Part shown: one piece after another, positions 32,090 to 42,805 of the stretch
Numbering within the stretch: position 1 is the first letter of the stretch
How the letters are laid out: each line of letters opens with the position of its first letter
From: Ctena decussata
Lineage: Eukaryota; Mollusca; Bivalvia; Lucinida; Lucinidae
Assembly: GCA_963989385.1 (NCBI GenBank)
Contig: OZ022500.1
Location: 20,350,460-20,414,459, forward strand
DNA length: 64,000 bases
Direction of reading: 5' to 3'
Notes under the pieces: model-generated
Database searches by the model: none
What the model was told of the DNA's origin: nothing
What the model saw: the letters and a program-made list of their open reading frames with translations, nothing else
Made by a program: the position numbers and the translations under genes

Positions 32090-33258
32090 GTTAGTGATGA
32101 CCTCAACACTTACATAATTTATCTAGGTATATAAACTATCGAGGTAAACACTTTGCGCCACCTTGCAAAGTTATTGTTTCAGACTAGTTAGGACATCAAA
32201 ACTTACATAATTCATCGAGATGGTCAGTATGCGTCTATTGCAAAAAAACTGCAACAGGTTAGTGAGGACTTCAAAACTTACATAATTTATCGAGGAGGTC
32301 GGTTTGTGCCAGTCTGCAAAATTATTGTTGCAGGATAGTGAGGACAAAAACAACAACAACATAATTTATCGAGGTGATCAGTTTGTGCCACCTTGCAAAA
32401 TTATTGTAACAGTGTAGTGAGGACCTAAAAACTTACATAAATTGTCAGACGTCGAGGTGGTCACTTTATGCCTCATGGCAATATTACTGTATGAGGCTAG
32501 TGAGGGCTTCGAAACTTACGCAATTTATCGAGGTTGTCAGTTTGTGCCAGTGCGCAAAATCACAGTTAAAAGGTTCGTGGGGACCTCAAATCTTACCTCA
32601 TTTCTCGAGATGGTCACCCTGTATCACCTTGCAAAATTATTGTTACAGAGGTTGGTGAGGACCTCAAAACTTACATTATTTATCGAGGTGGACAGTTTGT
32701 GCCAGTCTGCAAGATTACTATTACAGGTTAGTGAAGATCACAAACTCGTCAGTTTGTCGCAGTTAGTAAAAAACTGTTACTGGTTTGTGAGGACCTCAAA
32801 ACTTACATAATTTATCGAAGTTACCACTGTGCCATTTTGCAAAATTATTGTTTCAGGTTAATGAGCATCTGAAAACTTGCATTATTTGTCATAGTGGCCA
32901 CTTTGTGCCACTTTGCAAAATTATTTTACAGGTAAGCAAGGACTACCGAACTTACATAATTGATCTTGCCGTTTTGCAAAATCATCAGTATTGTTACAGG
33001 TTACCCAGCAGGCACATTACGTCAATATAACGTCGTTTTGACGTCGATGTGACGTGATGACGTCGCATCGACGTCAAAGCGACGTCGTTTCGATGCCGTG
33101 TGCCCGCTGGGTAGTGAGCACCTCATTATCAAACTTTCAGTTTATCGAGGGGGCCGTGCAGTTTTTGTCACTGCAAAAGTTCTGTTACAGGTTTGTGAAA
33201 AAACCTCAAAACTTAAATAATTTATAGTTTGTTCCAGTTTGCAAAATAATTGTTACAG
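32090..33258 (+). repeat. Tandem array of exon-G-derived units, about 14 copies
   Basis: Each unit of about 75-80 bp reads approximately 'gttagtgaggacctcaaaac', 'ttacataatttatcgaggtg', 'gtcagtttgtgcca' and 'tgcaaaattattgttacag'. Units begin near 32090, 32181, 32258, 32334, 32413, 32495, 32572, 32650, 32726 (internally deleted), 32782, 32857, 32932, 33000 (split by a MITE) and 33191. The coding exon at 33259 begins with the same text, so the unit equals its first 75 bases. The unit end '...attgttacag' corresponds to in-exon '...attaccgag'. Reading frames through the array are broken. Confidence 0.88.
33004..33111. mobile_element. CCCAGCAGG/GACGTC-type MITE, 108 bp, inside an array unit
   Basis: Starts CCCAGCAGGCACATTACGTC and ends GTGCCCGCTGGG. 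TA lies on both sides (33002-33003 and 33112-33113). Removing one TA plus the element restores the 'gttagtgag' start of a repeat unit, which proves the insertion. Confidence 0.88.
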
Positions 33259-33421
33259 GTTAGTGAGGACCACAAAGTTTACATCATTTACCGAGGTGGT
33301 CAGTTTGTTCAGCTGGACAAGATTATTACCGAGTACAACCGTTTACATATCGCTCTGGTGACCGATGAGTGGAATCGAGTGTTAGACGAACATTTTGTTG
33401 CCACCTACAGTGTAATACCAG
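33259..33421 (+). CDS. Receptor exon G: second half of CUB domain 3
   Basis: Starts after ataattgttacag in phase 0, matching exon F, and ends CCAG|gtattt in phase 1 (163 nt). The peptide has an eight-residue lead-in, then Ile-Ile-Tyr-Arg-Gly-Gly, which aligns with Ile-Tyr-Glu-Gly of exon B. It continues through Leu-His-Ile-Ala-Leu-Val-Thr-Asp and ends Phe-Val-Ala-Thr-Tyr, the last CUB strands. No Cys-Gly is present, so this CUB has lost its second disulfide as well. The upstream intron is filled with copies of this exon's first 75 bases, so splice choice may be imprecise. Confidence 0.8.
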
Positions 33422-33430
33422 GTATTTTAT

Positions 33431-33453
33431 CCCCCCCCCCCCCCCCCCCCCCC
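33431..33453. repeat. Poly(C) tract
   Basis: Twenty-three consecutive C residues, ten bases after the exon G donor. Confidence 0.97.
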
Positions 33454-33704
33454 AAATTTTGACCTCATGTGACCTCATTGGGAAGGGAGCAAAAAAACAT
33501 GAAAATGGCAGAGTTGCTTCCCCTTAAAGTGTACGCATTCACCTTACGAATTTTGCCGACCGCAGCGGCTGACAGTTGGCCGTACGCCACTCTTTTGGAC
33601 ATTGAATACTCTCCCATCATTCTCATGGATTTTATTTCAGCCTTTGTATACATCATTCAAAAATTGAAATTTGATTTTTCAGCGTTCATCATATGATGAA
33701 GCCT

Positions 33705-33879
33705 GTGAGCGGAGCCCAGCCTGATCGGAGTCTTCGCTGTCCGCATGGAGGTAGCATAAACCCATAGCTACCCTTTAAGAGCTTAGCGAAGAGTCTGATC
33801 AGACTGGGCTGATACCCAGGCTGATCTGAGTCTCCGCTGGGCGCACAGCCACTTTGTTGGTTTTCTTGTGTCGCGGCTC
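33705..33879. mobile_element. GAGCCGCGAC-family MITE, left-truncated
   Basis: Holds the central 'gctgtccgcatggaggtagc' region and ends 'ttcttgtgtcgcggctc' as in the other copies. The left terminal repeat is missing. Confidence 0.7.
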
Positions 33880-33905
33880 ATAAAAAGTTATCCATGGCTT
33901 GTTCG

Positions 33906-34010
33906 CCCAGCAGGCACATGACGTCAAAATGACGTTGTACTGACGTCGATGCGACGTGGTGACGTCGCATCGACGTTAGTGCGACGTCATTAGGACGTCA
34001 TGTGCCTGCT
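33906..34010. mobile_element. CCCAGCAGG/GACGTC-type MITE
   Basis: Starts CCCAGCAGGCACATGACGTC and ends 'gacgtcatgtgcctgc'. Inside, GACGTC and TCGACGT half-sites alternate almost symmetrically. The words 'gcttgttcg' occur at both borders, a possible longer target duplication, unlike the TA seen at 33004. Confidence 0.6.
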
Positions 34011-34346
34011 TGTTCGGTAACTTGGCAAATGTACAGACCATGAAAGACTTCTGATCGAGCCTGAGAGACCAAACATATAACGCCAGATCATTTAGCTTGC
34101 CATAACTGAATGAGGTACACCTGATATCAGTAAGCAATAAAATTTCAGGACACAAACTTGTAAAAGGTATTACATTTTGTCTCAAAATCAGTTATCATTA
34201 CATTTTTGTAGCATATTCTGCCATATCAATTGTCAAAATAAATAAGGCAAAAATATTCAGTAATCATTAAAAATAAGATCAATAAGGAATCAGTAAATCC
34301 CCATTCAGACTCTCATATTGGTGCGATTGGCTTGCCATAATTATCT

Positions 34347-34940
34347 ATGGTTTTCTCCCGTTTCGCCTGCTCCCATTTCACCTACTCCCATTTCGCCTAT
34401 GATTTGTCCCATTTCGCCTACTCCCGTTTCGCCTACTCCCATTTCGCCTACTCTAAAATCTATCACTATTCCCGTTTCGCCTACTCCTTTTTGTTAAAAA
34501 ATGATAATGAAATTTTTTTCTTAGTTTTTATTAATTTCAACAATTACATTAACACATGGTAAAGTGAAAGGAAATAATATGTAATTCTCAGATAAACTTA
34601 AAGCCCAAGCATTCTACTGCTGATATGTACTCACAATACAAGCTCACAGTATTATCAGCTCTATAATCCTTAATTGATTATTACTCAACATTGTTCAGTG
34701 CTATCAACAGGTACTGTCAAGATAGTTTTGCAAAAAAATATTTTAAAAAATACATATTAAAACAAAATAAATATATGAATTTGAAAAAAAAAGATGTAAA
34801 AAAACTAATATGAAAAAAAAAATCTTTTGAGTAGGCGAAATGGGAATAAAGTCATATTTGACAGTAGGCGAAATGGGAGTAGGCGAAATGGGAATAGGCG
34901 AAACGGGAGTAGGCGAGATGGGAGTAGGCGAAACGGGAAC
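34347..34940. repeat. Inverted pair of 15-bp arrays (GTAGGCGAAACGGGA)
   Basis: 34350-34485 contains about eight 'cccatttcgcctact' units on the plus strand, and 34833-34938 about six units of the inverse 'gtaggcgaaatgggagtagg' type. About 350 bp of very AT-rich DNA separates them. The whole can form a large imperfect hairpin. A frame through the left array is a repeat translation, not a gene. Confidence 0.8.
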
Positions 34941-34976
34941 ATCCCTTATGTATATTGTAATGTGATAATATCCTTT

Positions 34977-35119
34977 ACCGGTACGATTGTCTTGCCATAA
35001 TTATGTGTATTGTGGTAAGATTATATCATTAACCGGTTAAATTGGCTTGCCAAAATTATGTGTATTGTGATGTTGTGATGTGATAATATCACATAATTAT
35101 GGCAAGACAATCGCACCGG
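34977..35119. repeat. Palindrome just upstream of the LDLa exon
   Basis: The left arm 'ccggtacgattgtcttgcca' and the right arm 'tggcaagacaatcgcaccgg' are near-inverse, with the same 'ttgccataattatgtgtatt' text repeated inside. Another copy of one arm lies at 34316-34345, left of the 15-bp arrays. The palindrome ends 39 bases before the exon. Confidence 0.75.
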
Positions 35120-35158
35120 TAAATATTTTCTGTAATTATGGGATTTTTTTTTTTTCAG

Positions 35159-35285
35159 AAAACTTCACATGCCAGGACAGAGTATACTCCTGCTTAGACA
35201 CAAACGATACAGTTCCTTTGGAGAAAATCTGCGATATGCATTGGGACTGTCTTGGCGGAGACGACGAAAGATTTTGTGAATTTGA
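35159..35285 (+). CDS. Receptor exon H: LDL-receptor class A module
   Basis: Starts after a T-rich tract and cag in phase 1, ends GA|gtaag in phase 2, 127 nt. The peptide has Phe-Thr-Cys, Tyr-Ser-Cys, Lys-Ile-Cys-Asp, Trp-Asp-Cys and a Gly-Gly-Asp-Asp-Glu-Arg-Phe-Cys ending: cysteines 2 to 6 of an LDLa module with the acidic calcium-binding segment. The first cysteine is absent, because the preceding exon contributes only Gly then Glu-Asn. In relaxin receptors (RXFP1/2) a single LDLa module is needed for signalling, and the snail receptor GRL101 has many. The position directly before the LRR exon fits this class. Confidence 0.85.
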
Positions 35286-35466
35286 GTAAGAAGTATTAAT
35301 TTGGGGGAAGGGGGCGGAGTCTGACCAGTCAATCTATTTTTGGTCAGCCTCTTTTACATTAACAAAACACTGCCCAAGCAGCCACACAACGCCTAAACAA
35401 CATTGAATACATGTTGATCCAACAACACAATGACGTTGAATCAACGTTGATTCCACGTTGTGTGTA

Positions 35467-35712
35467 TAGAGCACACAGCGTCGAAGCAATACTGAATCAA
35501 TTTTGTTTCAATGTCATGAATTAGATTCAATGTTGATTCAAGTGTGTCTAGTGCACACAGCGTCGAAGCAATACTGAATCAATATTGTTTCAATGTCATG
35601 AATTAGACTCAATGTTGATTCAAGTGTGTCTAGTGCACACAGCGTCGAACAATTCTGAATCAGTTTTGTTTCAATGTCATGAATTGGATTCAATGTTGAT
35701 TCAACGTTATGT
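35467..35712. repeat. 82-bp tandem repeats, three units
   Basis: The word 'tag(a/t)gcacacagcgtcgaa' starts at 35467, 35549 and 35631, a constant 82-bp step. Each unit includes 'tttgtttcaatgtcatgaat' and a 'ttcaatgttgattca' half-palindrome. Confidence 0.9.
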
Positions 35713-35829
35713 GCCCAGTGTGACATGTAGGTTGTCAACCAGATCTTGGTTCGAGGTTATAAAACTTGAAAATAATCTCAAACTCAAAATAAAGCACACT
35801 GATTGGCTGCTTACGAGCATGTATTATGC

Positions 35830-37103
35830 CGTGGCCTCCGTCCATCTGTCCATCTATCCATCTGTCTCACCGGGAACGTTTCATTTCCGTTCCTTATCTC
35901 CATATCTCCTTAACCCCTTAAAAGGTTGTTTTGAAACTTGGGCCAAATATTCGCCTTATCATGACAATGTGCAGAAATTATATTGTAACAATGTCCGACA
36001 AAGGTCAAGGGCACACTCAGAGGTCTAAGTTTAAACGGTAACATTTCGTGTCCGCTCTATATCTCAAAAAACGTATAAGAGTTCTTCATGAAACTTTGTA
36101 CCAGTATAAAGCATCGTCAGACAATGTGCAATGAAAAAAAAACATAATCCTACAGTAATTGTGCCCCTTTGTATTTTTCGTATGGTAATTTCATATTAGC
36201 TTCGTGAAGTCCACTCCACATCTTTTTAACCGTTGAAGATAACTTCATGAAAATATGTACAAATATAAAGCACTATCAGGCAATGTGCACAGAAAAAGAA
36301 CCATAATTCTACTTTCAATTGTGACCCAATTATGCACCTTTGTATTTTACGTGCAGTAATTATGTATTAGCTTCGTGTCCGCTCCATATCTGCCTAACCC
36401 CTTGAAAGATTTTTTTTGAAATTTGGGTTAAATGTTTGCCATTAATATTGTCAAGACAACTCGCAGAACTCATATGAGCCGCGACGCGAGAAAACCAACA
36501 ATGCGGTTGTGCGCCCAGCGCAGACTCAGATCAGCCTGGGCATCCGCCCAGTCTGATCAGAGTCTTCGCTGTCCGCATAGAGGTAGCTTAGACCCTTAGC
36601 TACACTTTGAGCACTTAATGAAGGGTCTAATCAATTTTAGCGGATGCTCAGGCTGATCTGAGTCTGCGCAGTGCCAACAACCACATTGTTGGTTTTCTTG
36701 TGTCGTGGCTCATATTTCAGACAATGTACAGAGACGAAAGAGCCATAACTCGACTTTCAGTTTTGATGGAATAATGCCCCTTTGTATTTTTGTATAGTAA
36801 TTTAGCTTCGTGTCTACTTCATATCTTTTTGTCAGTTTAAAATTTTGTCCATGAAAGTTCGTGTGTAGAGAAAAAGAACCATAACCCTACTTTAGGTTTT
36901 GACGGAAGGATTCCCCTTTGTATATTCCTTGCAGTGATCATGTCTGCTCCCTACGTTTACACTGTATAAGGTTTTGATTCGAAAATTTGTACAACCATAA
37001 GGCAGTATTGGACAATGTGCAGAGACTCTACTTGAAGTTTGACGGAATTATGACATTCCGTATAAGTTTTATTATGATTTCATATCTGCCTCACTATTGA
37101 AGA
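35830..37103. repeat. Degenerate array split by a MITE
   Basis: Several diverged units share 'gtgtccgctc(c/t)atatct', 'gaaactttgtacca' and 'gacaatgtgca'. The region is interrupted by the MITE at 36476-36711 and ends where the left LTR begins. Non-coding. Confidence 0.6.
36476..36711. mobile_element. GAGCCGCGAC-family palindromic MITE, 236 bp
   Basis: Starts GAGCCGCGACGCGAGAAAAC, ends TTGTGTCGTGGCTC, flanked by ATAT on both sides (36472-36475 and 36712-36715). The internal palindrome has its centre at 'gcttagacccttagctac'. Confidence 0.85.
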
Positions 37104-37517
37104 TGTTACACAGAAAACTCTACACCGGAGTGTATAGCTTTATTTGACGCCAAGACGGCGGAGGGTGACTTCCGGTTAATGGCGTTATCAACCAATATAC
37201 AACAGGTCCAAGGAGTGTATAGATAAGTGAACAGGCAGGATTTATAGAGGAAGAAATTATTCAAAATCAAAAGTGTTAATGAAGGATTAATGTGATAAAT
37301 TATATATGTGATGAAAGGGCTTCACATAAGGATTAATATGATATAAATTTTATTGTGAAATAATTTGTGTTTCAACTGATATTTTGGAAAGTTTTAAATC
37401 AGTTCTTTTGTTTACACTGGACCTCCTGTGGTGCTATAGTGCAGAAGTGAATCTTATCTGCTGATAATGGCTGGCTTATGATATACACACACACATACAC
37501 ATTTCCAACTCAAGACA

Positions 37518-39344
37518 ATGGCAGGAACAGAAGACTCTGTACATTCCATTTCTTCTGCTGAGAATAGTGTTACAGTCTCAGACAGTCTCATATCATTAGA
37601 GGACTTCTCAGGGTTTGGGGCAGGAGATCCAGACTCAGAAGTTACAGACCCATTGCAAGGAATATTTTATCATGTGATGCCACTACAGGACAGCACCAAT
37701 ATATTGTTCTATAACAAGCCAGTGTTCAGCAGTATTCTTTCAGTGCTGAGTAAGCAGTTTCAGCTCCCAGAAACAGAGTCAAAGAAATTCTCTTTGAAAA
37801 CTCATGTAGATAGAAAGAAATGTACTCTGACTATAGACAGAGAAATGATGTCTATCTATGCCAGTGGTCCTGGTCAAGTTTCTTGGAAAGAAAAAACTTT
37901 TAAAAAGCTGGCTGAAAACATGTTCAAGACTTATGTGAAACAGACCACCACATTATTAAACACAAGCATGGACAGTGAGAATGTATCTCTCAACCAGGGG
38001 TCTACACAAGGTAATGAGGCTGGACATCAATCCCTAATTATCAACACAACAGAAGAGCCTGAAGCTGAGCCCCATGCTGAGCCAGTAACTAAGCAACCAG
38101 AGCAACTTGAATTTACACAGTTAAAGGACTCACCTGTTATCAGGCAGATCTCAGCACTTATGGATATGATTTCCACCCTGCAGGGACAGATAAATACACT
38201 AACAAAACAGGTTAATTGTCTGGTGCAGGAAGCTGCTAATGAGTCTTTGTACAGAACAGTGGACCAGACAAATTCTGATTCTACAAGTCTTAGTGAATCA
38301 ACACTAAACCAGGGGCCAGGGGAAAATGATGACATTAGTAACGATGAAACACAGAACTCCCCTGCCATTAGGGTATCTACATCTTCAGATTTACCTGACC
38401 TACAAACTAGACAATACAGTGAAGTGGTAACATCAACACCCATAACTCTTAATCAGTCAACTCCACAAAGACCACAACCTGCCCCAAGACGCACATTGAG
38501 ACGCAATGTACCTGCTACTCATAGCCCCAGACCTACATCTAGCACATCAGACATGAGTCAAAGACCCATTCCAAAGAACTCTGATGACAGTAACCAGATC
38601 CTCATGATAGGAGATTCCTTAATATCTTCCGTCAATGCAAAGGGCTTAAGACATAATGTGTTCAAGAATGGAATTCCAGGGGCTAAAATACAAGATATTT
38701 ACAGTCAGATGAAAGTATTTGACATGACAAACTTCTCTACTGTGATCATCTATGGTGGTGGTAATGATGCCTCTAGTGGATCTGACTCAGAATATTTTGA
38801 AGAGATATATGAACAGATGATTCAATATATCAGAGGATTAAATAGGCAATGTAAAATTATGCTCTGCAATACTTGCCCAAGAGGTGACACTAGCACCACA
38901 GAGATAAATGAGATCATACAGAGACTCTCAGAGCAGCATCATACAACTCTGATTGACCTTGATCAAGCCTTTCACGACAGGCATGGAAACATAATACAAC
39001 GGTATTATACTTCAGACTCCATACACCTCACATCCTCCGGAGTAAAACGTTTGTTAGGTGCCCTCAATAAAGAAGTGACAATAGTAAATAACTTTGACAG
39101 ATGTGTATTTGCTAAACGACAGCAAAGCAGATCTAGAAGACACCATTACCATTCTCATTCTAATAGGAGGAGTTTCCGTCAAAATCGGAGAAGTATGAAC
39201 GACCAACAAACTGAACAGAGCAATTTGTGCCGTAAATGTGGTGAAAGCAACCATACAACAAGTCGGTGTCTGCATAGGGAGCAGTTAAAATGTTTTCACT
39301 GTGGCCTATATGGTCACAAATCAGGACGTTGTCTTCTAGATTAG
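37518..39344 (+). CDS. LINE ORF1 protein with SGNH esterase and zinc knuckles (608 aa)
   Basis: Intact frame. Residues of about 1-145 are unclassified and about 145-360 are low-complexity and Ser/Thr/Gln-rich with a possible coiled coil near 215-240. An SGNH/GDSL-type hydrolase domain spans about 363-520: Ile-Gly-Asp-Ser-Leu (block I, catalytic Ser), Tyr-Gly-Gly-Gly-Asn-Asp (Gly and Asn blocks) and Asp-Ser-Ile-His-Leu near the end (catalytic Asp-x-x-His). The C-terminus has two CCHC knuckles, Cys-Arg-Lys-Cys-Gly...His...Cys and Cys-Phe-His-Cys-Gly...His...Cys. Esterase-bearing ORF1 proteins are known from CR1 and related LINEs, where they bind element RNA. The esterase triad looks complete. 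This is transposon, not host, coding sequence. Confidence 0.88.
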   Translation: MAGTEDSVHSISSAENSVTVSDSLISLEDFSGFGAGDPDSEVTDPLQGIFYHVMPLQDSTNILFYNKPVFSSILSVLSKQFQLPETESKKFSLKTHVDRKKCTLTIDREMMSIYASGPGQVSWKEKTFKKLAENMFKTYVKQTTTLLNTSMDSENVSLNQGSTQGNEAGHQSLIINTTEEPEAEPHAEPVTKQPEQLEFTQLKDSPVIRQISALMDMISTLQGQINTLTKQVNCLVQEAANESLYRTVDQTNSDSTSLSESTLNQGPGENDDISNDETQNSPAIRVSTSSDLPDLQTRQYSEVVTSTPITLNQSTPQRPQPAPRRTLRRNVPATHSPRPTSSTSDMSQRPIPKNSDDSNQILMIGDSLISSVNAKGLRHNVFKNGIPGAKIQDIYSQMKVFDMTNFSTVIIYGGGNDASSGSDSEYFEEIYEQMIQYIRGLNRQCKIMLCNTCPRGDTSTTEINEIIQRLSEQHHTTLIDLDQAFHDRHGNIIQRYYTSDSIHLTSSGVKRLLGALNKEVTIVNNFDRCVFAKRQQSRSRRHHYHSHSNRRSFRQNRRSMNDQQTEQSNLCRKCGESNHTTSRCLHREQLKCFHCGLYGHKSGRCLLD

Positions 39345-42300
39345 GGACTCGGCAATGATGCCTCAGTAAAAGTCATATCAAACAGTGTACCTTTAAGTAA
39401 TAAGTTCTCTCATCTAAGCATAATATGTGAAGGTTGTGACTATTTTCCTTGTATATGCTGCATGAACAAACAGTGTAGCGACTGTGAAGATTCATTTTCA
39501 GCTATGTCAGCTATTACTGTCAATAGAAGTGACAACTCAAAACAAATACTGAATACACAAAATAACTTACATTCAAACTCTGAATTATCAAGTACAAACT
39601 TTCCACAAAATGTGAATAATAATTTTTCCCAGAATCTTTTAGATGCTAATGTATCCATGGGGTCCTCTACAGTTGACAAAGAGTATGTAACTGTGCATGC
39701 ATCATATAGTTCAAATGATGACTCTAATTATGTCCCTTCTGTTTCAGCTGCAGGTGATAATTTGCATGTTAATAATCAAAGTCATGTTGATAGTACTGCA
39801 ATTTCAAATACTGAAGATAACTCTTCCATGCATTTATCTCATATGTCTGATAACTCAGCCACTTTGATATCTGGTCAGTCCATTAATGTAACTCATGACC
39901 AGTCCATTTCAACCCATTTACTTGATCTAGGTTTAACTTGTAAAGGTTTCAGAATTGGCCACATTAATATTCAAGGAATAAGTAACAAAGTTGATCAAAT
40001 CCGATTGCTGTTAGAATCAGAAATAAATCAATTCACATTATGGGGATTAGCGAAACTAAATTAAATTCTGTTCATCCCAATGCAGCTTTTACAATTAATG
40101 GCTTCCAAAAACCATTTAGAAGATACAGAGTTGGGAATTCTGGGGGAGGTATTTTAGTATATGTTAAGGATGGAGTATGCTGCAATAGAAGGACTGATCT
40201 GGAACATGAAAGCCTGGAATGTGTTTGGCTTGAAATAAAGCCACACAAGAGTAAATCTTTCATAGTTGGTAATATCTACAGGCCTCCCAACTCAAATGTT
40301 CAATGGAATGGCATTTTCGAAGAGTGTATAGTAAAAGTTTTACAAGAAGAAAAAGAAGTTTACTTATTAGGAGACATTAACAGGGATCTTTTGAATAATC
40401 ATAGCAAAAGAGCCTGGACAGAGTATATGGAGCCATTTGGTTTAATTCAGTTGATTTCTGAGGCCACCAGAGTAACAAATGAAACAAGAACTCTTATCGA
40501 TCACATTTACTCTAACTGTCCCGAAAATGTAAACTCAATAAATGTGCCTAAGATTGGACTGAGTGATCATTTTCCCATATTTTTCACACGTAAAATGCAT
40601 GTACAGCCTCCTAAGAGAAATCACTATACGATATCCTATAGGTCTTTTAAAGATTTCAATGAAGCAAATTTTTCTGCTGATCTTCAGTCTGTTCCATGGG
40701 ATACTATTAAACTTTTTGATGAAACGGATGATATACTTGAGGCATGGTCAGATCTTTTCTTACAAGTTGTCGACAAACATGTACCTATGAAACAACATAG
40801 AGTAAAACATAAAAACCATCCTCAATGGTTCAACCCTGAAATTTTAGATGCTATTAAGTCACGTGACAGGCATAAATCATTAGGCAATATAGATCAATAC
40901 AAATATTGGAGAAATAAAGTAACAAAACTCATAAGCAAGTCTAAGAAGGATCAATACCAGACATATATTGAAAATAATAAAGATAACCCTAGTAGTATAT
41001 ACAAAATTTTCCAAGAAGTAGGTGCTGGCAAAGTTCCTCATAGGCAGTCAGTTATAGGAACCATTAATAATGGTGACTCACAAACTGAAGATCCAACCCA
41101 AATTGCAAATGTGTTCAATGACTTCTTTGTCAATATTGCAACCAAACTAAAAGAGCCAGTCACAAATATGCACCAGGACAAACTGAAGGAATTTTGTGAG
41201 AGCAAACTCCCAGCCGGTACAAAGTTTGTGATTCCAAACATTGAAAAGGCAACTGTTTTAAAGTTTCTGTCAAATATTGATGTGAGTAAAGCTACTGGAA
41301 CTGACAATATAGGACCCCGCTTACTGAAACTAGCTGCTCCATATATTACTGATCATGTTACTTTCATTTGCAACCACAGTATTAATAGCTGCATTTTCCC
41401 AAAGAAATGGAAAGAAGCAAAGGTCACCCCGCTCCACAAAAATGGTCCCCATGAAGAAGTCAATAACTATCGTCCGATATCAATATTACCGGTACTATCT
41501 AAAATACTTGGAAAACATGTGCATGACTGTCTGTCAAAATATTTACGTGAATACAGGTTGTTTCACAAAACTCAGTCGGACTTTCGATCCCAGCATTCTT
41601 GTGAAACTGCACTTGTGCACATGATAGACTCCTGGTTAAATGCTATTGACAGGGGTGAGATGATAGGGGTTGTTTTAGTTGATTTCAAAAAGGCATTTGA
41701 TCTGGTAGATCATCAAATTCTTCTTTCTAAACTCGAAATATATGGCATAAAAGATGAGGCATTGCTATGGTTTAGTTCCTACTTAACGCAAAGAATGCAG
41801 CAGGTATCTGTTGATATTATAGATCAGAATTTCAGCATGTTAAATATGGTGTTCCACAAGGGTCTATTTTAGGACCGCTTCTTTTCTTGCTTTTCATAAA
41901 TGACCTGCCATTATATCTAAATGATGTTAATGCTGATCTTTATGCTGATGACACAACTTTATGACATTCAGCACAACATAGAGGATATTGAGAAAAACCT
42001 TCAGTCTGCTTTAAAAAATCTATATACCTGGTGTAAATGTAATGGCATGGTCCTTAATTCAGCTAAAACTAAAGTTATGCTCATAACAACAAATCAGAAA
42101 CGGCAAAGACTTAACAGAGAGGAACTTAGCCTTAAATTCAACACTGAATCCCTTAATATGATTAATAGTGACAAAATTCTAGGGGTTTCTGTAGACAATA
42201 ATTTGACTTGGTCTGACCACATTAAACACTTAACTAAAAAGATTGCTTCAAATATATGGCTCCTTTCTAAAATCAAAAAGTTCTTATCTCAGGCACATCG

Positions 42301-42805
42301 TGTTCAATTTTACAAATCATATATCCAACCTCATATTGACTTTTGTAGTATTGTCTGGGGTAGTTCGTCTGAAGCAAATAAGCTCAGGATTTATAGGTTA
42401 CAAAAAAGAGCATGTCGTGTAATTCTTGATTATGATGTAGAAAACTCCCATGAAGCGATGAACTCATTAAAAATTCTGTCTATATATGATCGACTATTCC
42501 TTCGGAAAGCAAACTTTATGTTCAAAGTTTACAATGATATGACACCAGAGTATATTTCTGAAAATTTCTCATTACGTAATAATGATAACACTTCAGTTAT
42601 GTTACGTTCATCCGCTGCTGGTTGATTTGTGCCACCCAAGCCAAGAACAGAATGTTTTAAACACAGTCTGAGGTATTCTGGATGCTTAATATGGAATAGC
42701 CTGCCAGAAGAAATTAAAAATTCTCAGACTATTGATACCTTTCATAATAGATGTTTAAAATGGTTAGTTACTAATTGAGCTGAATAATAGGATTTAATCC
42801 TCTCT
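39345..42805 (+). pseudogene. LINE ORF2: endonuclease and reverse transcriptase, frameshifted
   Basis: The coding text runs in at least four frames. A Cys-rich lead-in and Ser/Asn-rich region lead to the first endonuclease strand (Arg-Ile-Gly-His-Ile-Asn-Ile-Gln) ending near 40064. The main block 40040-41872 has Ser-Glu-Thr-Lys, Gly-Asp-Ile-Asn, Ser-Asp-His (endonuclease) and Asn-Asn-Tyr-Arg-Pro-Ile plus Asp-Phe-Lys-Lys-Ala-Phe-Asp (RT). A short frame at about 41838-41961 carries the PQGS and Tyr-Ala-Asp-Asp (41941-41952) motifs. A final frame runs from 41955 to 42625. One RT motif has Ser-Asp-Phe-Arg where Ser-Gly-Phe-Arg is usual. It is inactive. Confidence 0.88.

Noticed and set aside
32442..32810. 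Frame of 122 codons
   Set aside because: It is a translation through the exon-derived tandem units, with phase shifting between units; no conserved start or domain.
34347..34562. Frame with repeated Phe-Ala-Tyr-Ser residues
   Set aside because: Translation of the 15-bp tandem motif; not a gene.
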